Program-made: the position numbers and the translations under genes
In this document: positions 8,028 to 16,828 of the stretch, piece by piece
Layout of the letters: each line of letters begins with the position of its first letter
Numbering within the stretch: position 1 is the stretch's first letter
Source: Thalassobacillus sp. CUG 92003
GTDB lineage: Bacteria > Bacillota > Bacilli > Bacillales > Halobacillaceae
Length of the DNA: 64,000 nucleotides
NCBI RefSeq assembly: GCF_013618635.1
Contig: NZ_JABLSJ010000014.1
Span: 1 to 64,000 of the forward strand
Direction: 5' to 3'
Notes under the pieces: model-generated
Seen by the model: the letters and a program-made list of their open reading frames with translations, nothing else
Database searches by the model: none
What the model was told of the DNA's origin: nothing

Positions 8028-8345
8028 TATCGTCGGGCCTGATCCCATTATCGTCGCTCCGTCTGCACTTATCATCAGACCCGCTGGAAATATCGTCGTT
8101 CCGCACTATGTCGTCGGACCTGATACCCTTATCGTCGCTCCGCCGGCACTTATCATCGGACCCGCTGGAAATATCGTCGCTCCGCACAATGTCGTCGGAC
8201 CTGATTCCCTTATCGTCGCTCTGCCGGCACTTATCATCGGACCCGCTGGAAATATCGTCGTTCCGCACAATGTCGTCGGACCTGATTCCCTTATCGTCGC
8301 TCCGCCGGCATTTATCATCGCATCGCCACAAAATATCGTCGCTCC
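8028..8345. repeat. Tandem array of 12-bp cores, 81-bp higher-order unit
   Basis: Sixteen cores of the form TATCGTCGGACC / TATCGTCGCTCC start at 8028, 8049, 8070, 8091, 8109, 8130, 8151, 8172, 8190, 8211, 8232, 8253, 8271, 8292, 8313 and 8334. Spacing is 21, 21, 21, 18, giving an 81-bp unit present about 3.9 times. GGACC and GCTCC endings alternate, and the spacer bases are conserved by position in the 81-bp unit. Because 81 is divisible by 3, several frames stay open on both strands, but none has a ribosome site. The array lies between two terminators. Confidence 0.95.
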
Positions 8346-8372
8346 GCGCCATAGCGGCCAGAGGCGCATAAT

Positions 8373-8402
8373 AAAAGACCCCCGAACAAACGGAGGTCTT
8401 TT
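8373..8402. terminator. Terminator of the OYE gene (bidirectional)
   Basis: AAAAGACCCCCG / CGGAGGTCTTTT stem just below the stop of the minus-strand flavin oxidoreductase gene. A and T runs are part of the stem, so it can work on both strands. Confidence 0.8.
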
Positions 8403-8409
8403 AACTCAA

Positions 8410-9531
8410 CTAAGAATGAGTGACTAAGGACATGTTCAATTCTTCATCTTTAATGTTTGCAAGCGGCATCATGATATTTTTCGCATTAAATTCGTTTAGC
8501 TGTTTTCCTTCGTAAATTTTGTTCGGGGCGTCTGGATTGGCTAATGCGCCTGTTCCAAGACTGATCATATCTGTTTCTTCATTTGCAATCATTGAAGCGG
8601 CTTTTTCGGGATCCGATAGCTTTCCGTTTGCAATGATCGGAAGTCCACTGTAATCTCTCGCGGCTTGAGCCATACTTCGGCTATCTTCTCCAAAACCAGG
8701 TTGAGCGCCATCTTCATCGGTCACGTGGATAAAATCGACTTCTGATTTTCCCAGGCTGCCGAATATAATGCTGGCATCATCTTCACCATTGGCCCAGCGG
8801 TGTTCTGAGTCAGAAACCTTTCCTTGCGAGAGTCTGATGCCAACAGGGTAATCCGGACCGATTGCATCGCGGACATCGGCAATCGTTTCAAGGATGAATT
8901 GCATGCGATCGCTCGTAGAACCGCCATAATGGTCTCTGCGTTGGTTGGAGTAATCAGTCAGAAACTCGTCTAGCAGATATCCATTCGCGCCATGCAATTC
9001 CACGCCGTCGAATCCAGCCCGCTTAGCATTTTTTGCTGCCTGGACAAATGATTGTTTAACATCTTGAACGTCGATTAAACTCATGGCTTCAGGGTCTGCA
9101 TAACTCCCTTCGCCTCCATAAAAGGATAATTGCTCTCCTTTTGGTTTGACACCGGAGGGGCTGATGTTGGAATGGACGAAAGCGTTGTATTGGGATTGTG
9201 CTCCCGCGTGCATGAGCTGGGCGATGAATTTTGCGCCATGTTCATGGACAGCTTCCACAGCTTCCTGCCATGTTTCAGTTTGTTTAGCGTTAGCTAAGCC
9301 AGGTTGATTGGCATAACCTTGGGAATACTTTTCATCAATATAAATGCCTTCGGAAATAATTGCGGCAAAGCCACCTTTTGCGTAACGTTGATAATAATCT
9401 ATGATTCGGTCATTGATGACGCCGTCTTCTGATGCACTGATGCGTGTCATAGGTGCTACGATGAAACGGTTTTTAAGCGGCAATGGCCCCAAAGATACGT
9501 TGTTGAATAATAGGTTATTGGAATAGGTCAT
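8410..9531 (-). CDS. Old-yellow-enzyme family NADH:flavin oxidoreductase
   Basis: FMN-dependent TIM-barrel ene-reductase of 373 residues. Visible are the N-terminal FMN loop (NRFIVAPMTR), the active-site His block FDGVELHGANGYLLDEFL, the N-Q-R-R-D-x-Y-G-G-S segment and the C-terminal phosphate-binding region (PIIANGKL ... ISLGTGALANPD). Such enzymes reduce activated C=C bonds or nitro compounds; the physiological substrate is not predictable. RBS AAAGGAGAG seven bases before the ATG. Divergent from the helicase gene, no operon. Confidence 0.9.
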   Translation of the reverse strand: MTYSNNLLFNNVSLGPLPLKNRFIVAPMTRISASEDGVINDRIIDYYQRYAKGGFAAIISEGIYIDEKYSQGYANQPGLANAKQTETWQEAVEAVHEHGAKFIAQLMHAGAQSQYNAFVHSNISPSGVKPKGEQLSFYGGEGSYADPEAMSLIDVQDVKQSFVQAAKNAKRAGFDGVELHGANGYLLDEFLTDYSNQRRDHYGGSTSDRMQFILETIADVRDAIGPDYPVGIRLSQGKVSDSEHRWANGEDDASIIFGSLGKSEVDFIHVTDEDGAQPGFGEDSRSMAQAARDYSGLPIIANGKLSDPEKAASMIANEETDMISLGTGALANPDAPNKIYEGKQLNEFNAKNIMMPLANIKDEELNMSLVTHS

Positions 9532-9636
9532 TGTTTCTCTCCTTTAAATCTGGTTGTAGATTCCTGACTTTCTTTAATCTAATTCCATTTTTTTGCTGAG
9601 TTTAAACAAAAGCCTCTTAGGAAATAAAGGAAGTTA

Positions 9637-9645
9637 TGGTATAAT
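9637..9645 (+). promoter_or_regulatory. Extended -10 promoter of the helicase gene
   Basis: TGGTATAAT, a consensus -10 with TGn extension, 36 bp before the ATG at 9681. No clear -35. Confidence 0.6.
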
Positions 9646-9680
9646 GCAAACAAATGTTCTTGTAAAAGGAAGGTAGATTT

Positions 9681-11843
9681 ATGGGAGAATTGCTCGGGAA
9701 CCTGAATGACAATCAGGCAGCGGCTGTCATGGCGACGGAGGGGTATTATAGAGTCATAGCAGGAGCCGGGTCTGGAAAAACGCGGACCTTGACCCATCGT
9801 TACGCCTTCATCGTAAATGAATTGGGGATCGACCCTGCTCATATCCTTTGCGTAACTTTTACGAACAAAGCGGCTCATGAAATGCGAAAACGGGTTAAAA
9901 AACTGATTGGTGGCGAGCAGGATACTGGTTTCATCACAACTTACCATGGTTTTTGTGTCCGTGTGTTACGCGAAGACATTCACCGCCTGTTTTATCCGAA
10001 AAACTTCGTCATTTTGGATGTGGATGATCAAAAGACTATACTTCGAGAAATTTTTGAAGAAATGGATTTAAAATTGAACGACAAAACGTTCAAACGCATT
10101 TTGGATAAGATTGGGGTGTTGAAAGGGAGTACTCATTACGTGCAACAGATGATTACCCGCGGGGAGATGCCATCAGCAGACGAAGCTGGGGATCTCGATG
10201 GCCAAATTATTCAGCGTTATTTAACGAAGCAAAAGCGGGTTTATGGCCTCGATTTCGATGACTTACTCAACTTCACCTTTGTGCTGTTTGCGCAGTATCA
10301 GGAGGTGTTGGAAAAGTGGCAAGAGCGGTTATTTTATGTGCAGGTCGATGAATTCCAGGATAGCAGTGGCAAGCAATTTGAATTACTGCAGATGCTTTCT
10401 AACAAACATGGCAATTTATTCGTCGTCGGGGATCCGGATCAGACGATTTATGAATGGCGAGGGGCTGATCCTAAATTCCTTGTAGAATTCGAAGCATACT
10501 TTCCTGCGGCAGAGACAATCATCTTAAAGCGAAATTATCGGTCGACACCTGAAATTTTATCCGTCAGTAATGATCTGATTAGACAGAACGCCTTTCGCGT
10601 CGATAAACAAATGGTGACGGAAAATCCCTTTGGTGTGAAAGTCACGCATTTTCATGGTAAACACGAGCAGGAAGAAGCTAAGTGGGTGATCCATACAATC
10701 AAGCGATTAGTGACAGAGAACCAGGCTGCTTATAATGAAATGGCGGTGTTGTATCGGGCGAATTATTTATCCCGATTTATTGAACAGGAATTGATGAATG
10801 AGGGGATCGACTATACCATTTTTGGTGGTTTTAAATTTTTTGAACGGATGGAAATAAAAGATGCCATTGCCCACCTTAGAATGGTAGCTCAGGCTGATGA
10901 TTTGGCGTTTTCACGTATTGTAAATAAACCAAAGCGTCAGATAGGTAAAAAGAGGATGCAGTTCCTGCGGGAGCGGGCTCAGTCAGACGGTTTGAGTCTT
11001 TATGAAACATTGAAACGCTATCAAGACCATGCGAGATTGAATGGTACGGGTGCAGCGCCTTTCATTCAAGCGATCGAGTCACTGAGGGAGAGAAGGGAAA
11101 GCCTTCATGTATCTGAGTTGCTGCAGGAAGCCATGCAACGCACAGGATACGAAGCTTACTTGAGAGAAGACGGCGATCAAGAACGGTTGGATAATATAGC
11201 TGAACTGCTTAATTCGATTGTGCAATATGAGCAAACGTTAGGAGAAGATTTAGAACTCGAAGCTTACTTGCAAATGCTCACATTATATACGGATCACGAT
11301 CGTGATGACCGCCGTAATACGGTTAAGCTTATGACCATTCATACCGCTAAGGGATTAGAGTTTCCTTATGTATTTTTGGTAGGGCTGAGTGAACGGGTAC
11401 TGCCGAATGAACGGGCTTTACGGGACAGAAAAGAACGAGCGCTTGAGGAAGAGCGGCGGCTTGCTTACGTAGCCATGACACGAGCTGAGCAGGAGTTGTT
11501 TATCACGGAATCGGAAGGTTTCCAAAATGGGGGTCAGCGAAAATATCCGTCACGCTTCATTTTTGAAGTCGACGAGACCCTGTACCAGAGGGTGGGAGAA
11601 TTGGATGAAGAGCTGGAGCAAGAAGCCAAAGCATTCATCCGGTCAGCTTATCATGATCCTTCTTCCGAGCAATCAGCCCGCCAATTCTCGGTAGGAGCCA
11701 GAGTGATTCACCCCGTTTTCGGGGAAGGCACGGTAGAAGCGATCGATGAGAAAACCAATACGTATCAAATCTTTTTTGATGGCTTAAAAGCGCCTCGACC
11801 GATTAGCCGGAACTTCAAAAAACTCGAACCTGCATCTGGCTGA
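9681..11843 (+). CDS. UvrD/PcrA-like ATP-dependent DNA helicase
   Basis: Superfamily 1A 3'-5' helicase of 720 residues. Walker A GAGSGKT is at 28-34, followed by motif Ia (FTNKAAHEM), motif II VDEFQDSS, motif III/GDPDQTIYEWRGA, motif IV (ILKRNYRST), motif V (LMTIHTAKGLEF) and motif VI (YVAMTRAE). The C-terminal ~55 residues (FSVGARVIHPVFGEGTVE...) form the Tudor-like domain with which PcrA-type helicases contact RNA polymerase. Canonical pcrA sits beside ligA; this lone gene is probably a YjcD-like paralogue. RBS AAAGGAAGG. Confidence 0.9.
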   Translation: MGELLGNLNDNQAAAVMATEGYYRVIAGAGSGKTRTLTHRYAFIVNELGIDPAHILCVTFTNKAAHEMRKRVKKLIGGEQDTGFITTYHGFCVRVLREDIHRLFYPKNFVILDVDDQKTILREIFEEMDLKLNDKTFKRILDKIGVLKGSTHYVQQMITRGEMPSADEAGDLDGQIIQRYLTKQKRVYGLDFDDLLNFTFVLFAQYQEVLEKWQERLFYVQVDEFQDSSGKQFELLQMLSNKHGNLFVVGDPDQTIYEWRGADPKFLVEFEAYFPAAETIILKRNYRSTPEILSVSNDLIRQNAFRVDKQMVTENPFGVKVTHFHGKHEQEEAKWVIHTIKRLVTENQAAYNEMAVLYRANYLSRFIEQELMNEGIDYTIFGGFKFFERMEIKDAIAHLRMVAQADDLAFSRIVNKPKRQIGKKRMQFLRERAQSDGLSLYETLKRYQDHARLNGTGAAPFIQAIESLRERRESLHVSELLQEAMQRTGYEAYLREDGDQERLDNIAELLNSIVQYEQTLGEDLELEAYLQMLTLYTDHDRDDRRNTVKLMTIHTAKGLEFPYVFLVGLSERVLPNERALRDRKERALEEERRLAYVAMTRAEQELFITESEGFQNGGQRKYPSRFIFEVDETLYQRVGELDEELEQEAKAFIRSAYHDPSSEQSARQFSVGARVIHPVFGEGTVEAIDEKTNTYQIFFDGLKAPRPISRNFKKLEPASG

Positions 11844-11854
11844 TCGATGATCAT

Positions 11855-11891
11855 AAAAAGGAGCCGTTCGTCTATGTATGCGAACGGCTCC
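11855..11891. terminator. Convergent terminator
   Basis: Perfect 11-bp stem GGAGCCGTTCG / CGAACGGCTCC with A5 on the left, which acts as the U-tract for the minus-strand lipoprotein gene. It also lies 12 bp after the helicase stop. Confidence 0.85.
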
Positions 11892-11906
11892 GATGGTTAT
11901 TAGGAA

Positions 11907-12380
11907 TTATATAGAATTCACCGTCTCCATAACCTGGGCAAGGTCGGGATCTTTCCCTTCATAGACCAGCTGATAGATGACATCTCTCGTGCTGTTGTAC
12001 CATTCAATTCGTGTGGTTTCTCCCTCTGTCATGACACTGGCGACAGCGCCTGAATCCATATTGATTTGCCGGTCCGGGTTAACGTGGATTTCCATGTCGC
12101 GCAGTACAGTTATAGTCGAAAGGGTTGTTTTTTCCCCGTGGTAGATGAGCTCAATTTCAGAAAGCTGCTCATTTTCTTTGGACACGTGCGCTTCGACAGA
12201 TTTTTCCTCGAATGGTAGTTTGTCAGGGACGCCGACAAGCTCTTGTTGCTCCGACGTAAGCTCTTCCATAGGTTGGCCAACGTCATCTGGATAGGATCCG
12301 GTTAAGTCTTCGAGCGTGACATTTTTGCCGCACCCTGTAATTAGAAGCAGACTCAGACCAACACCGATGATAGATTTCAA
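11907..12380 (-). CDS. Small lipoprotein of unknown function
   Basis: 157 residues: signal sequence with lipobox L-I-T-G-C (Cys17), then an acidic beta-rich domain ending with R-I-E-W-Y-N-S-T ... Y-Q-L-V-Y-E-G. This resembles the C-terminal part of LolA/DUF4367-like lipoproteins, but the match is weak and no function is claimed. It follows psuK by 29 bases on the same strand and could be the last gene of that operon, although its role does not fit pseudouridine use. RBS GAGGAGGAAAATCAG. Confidence 0.65.
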   Translation of the reverse strand: MKSIIGVGLSLLLITGCGKNVTLEDLTGSYPDDVGQPMEELTSEQQELVGVPDKLPFEEKSVEAHVSKENEQLSEIELIYHGEKTTLSTITVLRDMEIHVNPDRQINMDSGAVASVMTEGETTRIEWYNSTRDVIYQLVYEGKDPDLAQVMETVNSI

Positions 12381-12409
12381 TCTGATTTTCCTCCTCGTCC
12401 TAACGATTG

Positions 12410-13291
12410 TTAAAAGGGCTGGGGGCCTGGAAATTGAGTGATTTTGGCCCCGAAATTGTTTGCGAACACTCCCGCTTCTTTATGGTTATGGCCGTTTCGA
12501 AAAAGTTCCGTGAGATAAGCCCCAATAAACGCATCTCCCGCACCGGTCGTATCGATGGCGTTAGTCGGTGCAACCGGAATACGTTGAGTTTCACCACCGT
12601 GATAGACCATACAGCCCTCTTTACCTAATTTCAACACAGGATGCTTGGCGAAGGCAGACAGCCTGGTTAAAATCACTTCTGGCTCCGATTGACCAGTTAA
12701 CAATTCGCCTTCCTCATAATTAGGGAAAAAATAATCCGCGCCTTGAATAAAATGGAGCAAATCTTGTTTGTGCGTGTGTAAAAAATAGCTGGAACTTGGA
12801 TCGACTGCTGTAGGAATGCCAGCTTTTATCGCAATTTCTTTTGCTGCCATAACGGCGTCTACCGTTTTAGCATCAAAGAAACTGTAACCTGAGAGGTATA
12901 AACATTGGCTGTTGCGGATGGTCTCGGCTTGCCGCCAAACTTCTTCGCACGCCAACGTCTGATTCGCCCCGCGATCCGTGAACATTGTTCGTTCTCCGTT
13001 TTGTTTATCGACAAGAATGACGATCTTCCCTGTCTCCAACTCTTGATCACGTTCAATGGCGGGGGAGATGCCTTGTTCCTGGACCTTTTCGATTAAGTAT
13101 CGGCCGTAAACATCGGAACCGACTTTAGCGAGTAAGGTGCTTTGCCCCCCGCATGCCTGAATACTGGCTGCCACATTATTCGCTTGGCCGCCTGGACTTG
13201 TCGTAATATTCGATACCGTATCTGTTCCGTAATGTGCTCCGGATTTGTGTACAATCACATCGACTACCATATCTCCGATTACTGTAATCAT
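12410..13291 (-). CDS. psuK: Pseudouridine kinase PsuK (PfkB family)
   Basis: Ribokinase-fold sugar kinase of 293 residues: the N-terminal G-G-Q-A-N-N-V-A block (PfkB signature 1) and the C-terminal D-T-T-G-A-G-D-A-F (signature 2, with anion hole and catalytic Asp). Its ATG overlaps the psuG stop by four bases, so the pair is translationally coupled. With PsuG next door it most likely phosphorylates pseudouridine to its 5'-phosphate before cleavage. A general PfkB kinase would be the alternative without this context. Confidence 0.9.
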   Translation of the reverse strand: MITVIGDMVVDVIVHKSGAHYGTDTVSNITTSPGGQANNVAASIQACGGQSTLLAKVGSDVYGRYLIEKVQEQGISPAIERDQELETGKIVILVDKQNGERTMFTDRGANQTLACEEVWRQAETIRNSQCLYLSGYSFFDAKTVDAVMAAKEIAIKAGIPTAVDPSSSYFLHTHKQDLLHFIQGADYFFPNYEEGELLTGQSEPEVILTRLSAFAKHPVLKLGKEGCMVYHGGETQRIPVAPTNAIDTTGAGDAFIGAYLTELFRNGHNHKEAGVFANNFGAKITQFPGPQPF

Positions 13292-14187
13292 TGGTGATGG
13301 GCCACCGCGATTTTTGCTCCAATACGGGCGTTATTGTACATAAGCGATAAATTAGCAGTTAAACTGGCGCCGCCCGTTTCTTGTTTAATGTGCGAAAGTA
13401 AAAATGGAGTGATCTCCTTGCCTGTTATGTGCTGTTCGTCTGCTTCACGTAAGGCCTGGTTTATGATGGTTTCTATCTCCCCTTTATCCATGGCATCCTG
13501 AGGGGGGATAGGGGCCGCTACATGGATAGCTTGGCTGAGATTTAGGTGCTGCTTCACTTTCATGATATCGGCTGCCTCTTGAGCGGAAATCGATTCAACG
13601 GGCAACGTTGTTTCTTGAAAGTAAAAGCCAGGGTATCGTTCTGTTTCGAATCCATATACTGCAATCCCAAGGGTTTCCATGAATTCCAACGTTTTCGGTA
13701 CATCAAGGATGGATTTGATGCCGGCCGACACAACACAGATATTACAATGGGCTAACGTTGTCAGGTCAGCTGAAATATCAAGATGCTCTGCTACGTTTCT
13801 GTGAATACCGCCCAGCCCGCCTGTGGCAAAAAAACGAATACCTGCTTGATCGGCAGCATAAGCGGTCGTCGCCACCGTGGTCGCTCCCGTTTGCTTCTTC
13901 GCTAAAACACCTGCTAAATCCCGCGTGCTCGTTTTGACGACGCCCTCCTCTTGAGCCAGGCGTTCGATCTCTTCTTCCGTCAAACCTATCTTTATTTTGC
14001 CATCCATGAGGGCGATTGTTGCTGGCACTGCTCCTTCTTCACGAATGATGCGTTCAGCTTTTCGTGCCATTTCAACATTCTCAGGGTAAGGCATGCCATG
14101 CGAAATAATGGTCGATTCTAAAGCGACAATCGGTTTGTTATGTAGTAAAGCATCCGTTACCTCTGGACTATAATGCAGCATTTTCAA
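13288..14187 (-). CDS. psuG: Pseudouridine-5'-phosphate glycosidase PsuG
   Basis: Splits pseudouridine 5'-phosphate into uracil and ribose 5-phosphate (C-glycosidase of the IndA/PsuG family). Family blocks seen are VALESTIISHGMPYPENVEMA near the N terminus, P-A-T-I-A-L-M-D-G, a T-S-T-R-D-L-A segment, the FFATGGLGG-H core and VVSAGIKSILD. The TTG at 14187 is chosen because GGGAGG lies seven bases before it; the nearby ATG at 14181 would be 13 bases away. The result is 299 residues, normal for the family. First gene of the psuG-psuK operon, with TATAAT at 14209-14214 on the minus strand. Confidence 0.93.
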   Translation of the reverse strand: MKMLHYSPEVTDALLHNKPIVALESTIISHGMPYPENVEMARKAERIIREEGAVPATIALMDGKIKIGLTEEEIERLAQEEGVVKTSTRDLAGVLAKKQTGATTVATTAYAADQAGIRFFATGGLGGIHRNVAEHLDISADLTTLAHCNICVVSAGIKSILDVPKTLEFMETLGIAVYGFETERYPGFYFQETTLPVESISAQEAADIMKVKQHLNLSQAIHVAAPIPPQDAMDKGEIETIINQALREADEQHITGKEITPFLLSHIKQETGGASLTANLSLMYNNARIGAKIAVAHHQ

Positions 14188-14323
14188 TTTTATTCCTCCC
14201 TTGCCATCATTATATCTCATTTTAACAAAGGCTGATAGATGGAGTCAGGCTTGTTGGCCGAAGTGGAGTACGGTAATATGAAGAAGGAGCTAAAAATGAC
14301 CTTGAAGCGATGGAGGTGACGGT

Positions 14324-14944
14324 ATGTCAGGATCGGAAGGGGAGAGACGTCTGCAGGAAAAATATCAGACGAAGCAACAGGCCATTGCCTTTTACGATAA
14401 GCAAATGCTGGCACATTTAAATGAGCTGATGATTGATTTTATACGTGATCGCGATATGATGTTTATTGCAACCTCAGACGCCCAAGGGAATTGTGATAGT
14501 TCATTTCGTGCGGGGCCGCAAGGGTTTGTGCGCGTGTATGATGAACAGACGGTATTTTACCCTGAATATAAGGGGAATGGTGTGATGGCCAGTCTCGGCA
14601 ACATAGTTGAGAACCCGCATATTGGTTTGATGCTGATTGACTTTGAACAGGATGCCATTGGTTTGCATATTAATGGTACCGCAGACATCATCGAACATGA
14701 TTGTTTAGCAGACGTCTTAGACTTGAGCTCAGATCAGATGCAGGAGATTGAAGCAAGTGAAAAGGGACGGGCGCTAAGGTGGGTCGTGGTATCTGTAGAA
14801 GAAGCTTATATCCATTGCTCAAAACACATCCCTTTGATGGAAAAACAGGATAAACGTGTACACTGGGGAACGGATCAAGATAAATATAAAGGCGGCGACT
14901 ATTTTAAAGCCAAAAAAACGAACGATAAAATAGCTGAGAGATAA
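14324..14944 (+). CDS. Pyridoxamine 5'-phosphate oxidase-fold protein
   Basis: 206 residues with the split-barrel FMN-binding fold: D-R-D-M-M-F-I-A-T-S-D-A-Q-G-N, then D-S-S-F-R-A-G-P-Q-G-F, typical of the PNPOx-like family that reduces small molecules or binds F420/FMN/heme. The extended N terminus (Gln/Lys-rich) and Lys-rich C terminus are unusual only in composition. GGAGGTGACGGT precedes the ATG. Divergent from psuG. Specific substrate unknown. Confidence 0.8.
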   Translation: MSGSEGERRLQEKYQTKQQAIAFYDKQMLAHLNELMIDFIRDRDMMFIATSDAQGNCDSSFRAGPQGFVRVYDEQTVFYPEYKGNGVMASLGNIVENPHIGLMLIDFEQDAIGLHINGTADIIEHDCLADVLDLSSDQMQEIEASEKGRALRWVVVSVEEAYIHCSKHIPLMEKQDKRVHWGTDQDKYKGGDYFKAKKTNDKIAER

Positions 14945-14972
14945 GCTTGGGTTTAATCCAGGCTCTTTTTTT
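14943..14972 (+). terminator. Weak intrinsic terminator
   Basis: AGCTTGG / CCAGGCT stem (one G-U pair) followed by CTTTTTTT, right after the stop codon at 14944. Confidence 0.7.
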
Positions 14973-15178
14973 ATGGGCATCGTTATGTATTCATAGACGT
15001 TAAATTTGAAAAGTCTTGCTCAATCGTAGCAACAAATGAAAAGGTGCTCTGACAACGATCACCCATCTGTTTGCAGGATAATTGTAGGGGGAACGCGAAA
15101 GTATGTATGAAAGCAAATGCCGTAGAAACTACATACAATTGGAGTAAGAACGGTTAGAAGAGAAAAGGAGTGGTACCA

Positions 15179-16276
15179 GTGAAACGAAAAGTCGGCATAT
15201 TATTCGGGGGTAAATCTGCAGAGCATGAAGTATCGCTGCAGTCGGCCAAAAACATTATAGAAGCGATTGATGAAAATAAATATGACGTCGTGTTAATCGG
15301 AATCGATAAAGAAGGGAAATGGCACCTTAGTAAGGCTTCGCAATTTTTGCTGAATGAGGAGAACCCCAAGTTAATTGCCCTTAACAAATCAAATGAAGGT
15401 ATAGCAGTAGTTCCTGGGAAAGCAACTAACCAAGTTGTGGCGCTTGGTGATCAGCAGCTCGACCAACTTGACGTTATTTTTCCTATCGTGCATGGGACGC
15501 TTGGGGAAGATGGGAGTATGCAAGGAATGCTCAGGCTGGCTAACCTGCCTTTTGTCGGGAGTGGTGTACTGGGTTCTGCCGTGAGCATGGATAAAGATAT
15601 CGCGAAACGCTTACTTCACGGAGCGGGATTAGAGGTCGCCCGATCCATAACTGTGTCACGAAACAATAGGTCCACGGTACAATTTGAGCAGGTAAAAGCA
15701 GAACTCGGGACGCCTCTGTTCATTAAACCAGCCAACCAGGGTTCATCGGTCGGTGTAAGTCGAGTTGAGCATGAAGATGACTTTAATCGCGGCCTGACAG
15801 AGGCATTTCAATTTGATCATAAAGTCATCATTGAAGAAAGTATAAATGGGCGGGAGATTGAATGTTCCGTTCTAGGAAACGAAGACCCCGAAGCTTCCTT
15901 ACCAGGCGAAATCTTGCCTCAGGACGGATTTTATTCATATGAAGCAAAGTATGTCGATGAGAAGGGAGCTATACTGGAAGCCCCAGCCGACCTCAATGAT
16001 GAGCAAGTCAAAGCGATAAAAGAAGCGTCTATTCAAGCTTTTCAAGCATTGAATTGTGAAGGTCTGGCGCGGGTTGATTTCTTCTTCACAGACGACGGGC
16101 GAATTATTATCAATGAAATTAACACATTACCTGGTTTTACTAGAATCAGCATGTATCCGAAGCTATGGGAAGTGAGCGGTTTACCGTATGATCAATTAAT
16201 TGATAGATTGATTGAATTGGCACTTGAACGTCATCATCGTGATCTGGAACTTAAGCATTCCATCCATGATGATTAA
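15179..16276 (+). CDS. ddl: D-alanine--D-alanine ligase
   Basis: ATP-grasp ligase making the D-Ala-D-Ala dipeptide for peptidoglycan. 365 residues. N-terminal FGGKSAEHEVS and the substrate-binding H-G-T-x-G-E-D-G block are present, followed by ATP-grasp motifs (K-P-A-N-Q-G-S-S-V-G-V) and the metal site N-E-I-N-T-L-P-G-F-T. GTG at 15179, eight bases after AAAGGAG, is chosen; the in-frame GTG at 15170 lies inside that site. In B. subtilis ddl is followed by murF, but here a GNAT gene follows. Confidence 0.96.
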   Translation: MKRKVGILFGGKSAEHEVSLQSAKNIIEAIDENKYDVVLIGIDKEGKWHLSKASQFLLNEENPKLIALNKSNEGIAVVPGKATNQVVALGDQQLDQLDVIFPIVHGTLGEDGSMQGMLRLANLPFVGSGVLGSAVSMDKDIAKRLLHGAGLEVARSITVSRNNRSTVQFEQVKAELGTPLFIKPANQGSSVGVSRVEHEDDFNRGLTEAFQFDHKVIIEESINGREIECSVLGNEDPEASLPGEILPQDGFYSYEAKYVDEKGAILEAPADLNDEQVKAIKEASIQAFQALNCEGLARVDFFFTDDGRIIINEINTLPGFTRISMYPKLWEVSGLPYDQLIDRLIELALERHHRDLELKHSIHDD

Positions 16277-16297
16277 GTAGAAAGAGAGGGAAATGAC

Positions 16298-16696
16298 GTG
16301 ACCATTAACATCCGTTCTTATCAATCAGACGATTTTGATACAATCCAGTCTTTAAATTCACAGGAAGGATGGTCTGGCCTTGTGTCCCGCTATGAGGCGA
16401 CACGTCAGGCATTTGAACAGTCATCTCCTGTGTTAGTGGTTGAGTATGAGGGTGAAGTTATAGCATATTTACGGGCATTGACCGATCAAATAGTCACGTT
16501 GTATGTGTCCGAAGTATTAGTCAGAGAAGACTGGCGCGGCCATGGAATCGGGAAGCTATTATTAAAGGAGGCTCACCGATTATATCCAGATACGCGTATC
16601 GACATGCTAGCCACTAGTCAGTCTCAAACGTATTATACACAACAGCAATTTCGACCGTTTTATGGATTTAGAAAATCAGCAGAAGAATGGAACTAG
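16298..16696 (+). CDS. GNAT-family N-acetyltransferase
   Basis: 132 residues with the acetyl-CoA motif V-R-E-D-W-R-G-H-G-I-G-K-L-L-L (the R/Q-x-x-G-x-G/A signature) at about residues 84-98 and the typical C-terminal Y-x-x-x-F-R-P-F-Y-G-F. GTG start after AGAGAGGGA, 21 bases behind ddl, so possibly cotranscribed. Acceptor substrate unknown. Confidence 0.85.
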   Translation: MTINIRSYQSDDFDTIQSLNSQEGWSGLVSRYEATRQAFEQSSPVLVVEYEGEVIAYLRALTDQIVTLYVSEVLVREDWRGHGIGKLLLKEAHRLYPDTRIDMLATSQSQTYYTQQQFRPFYGFRKSAEEWN

Positions 16697-16761
16697 CAGT
16701 TTGGTTACCTATTTATTTTGCTGGAATATTAATTATTCAGATAAACCTAGTTTAATTAATG

Positions 16762-16788
16762 TGTATAGTGGAACACCTTCCTTAGGAA
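16762..16788 (+). promoter_or_regulatory. Operator-like motif shared with the dgo operon
   Basis: ATAGTGGAACACCTTCCTTA closely resembles AATAGTGGAACACCGTTCCTTA upstream of dgoA (38676-38697, one base inserted). There it forms GGAAC-ACC-GTTCC, an inverted repeat; here the palindrome is incomplete. It sits about 45 bp before the SDR start. Confidence 0.35.
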
Positions 16789-16828
16789 ATATTTCAGAAT
16801 AACGATTAGGGACTAAGGAGGAGATAGT

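Noticed and set aside
7996-8427. Long open frames on both strands across the 81-bp array, e.g. a Ser-Asp-Asp-rich repeat protein
   Set aside because: The unit length is a multiple of three, which keeps frames open by itself; none has a ribosome site or known domain, and the sister array with a 121-bp unit preserves no frame.
16750-16775. SigB promoter before the stress-type SDR (GTTTAA-N14-GGAACA)
   Set aside because: The -35 fits but the -10 has several mismatches to GGGwAw; the same bases form the motif shared with the dgo leader.
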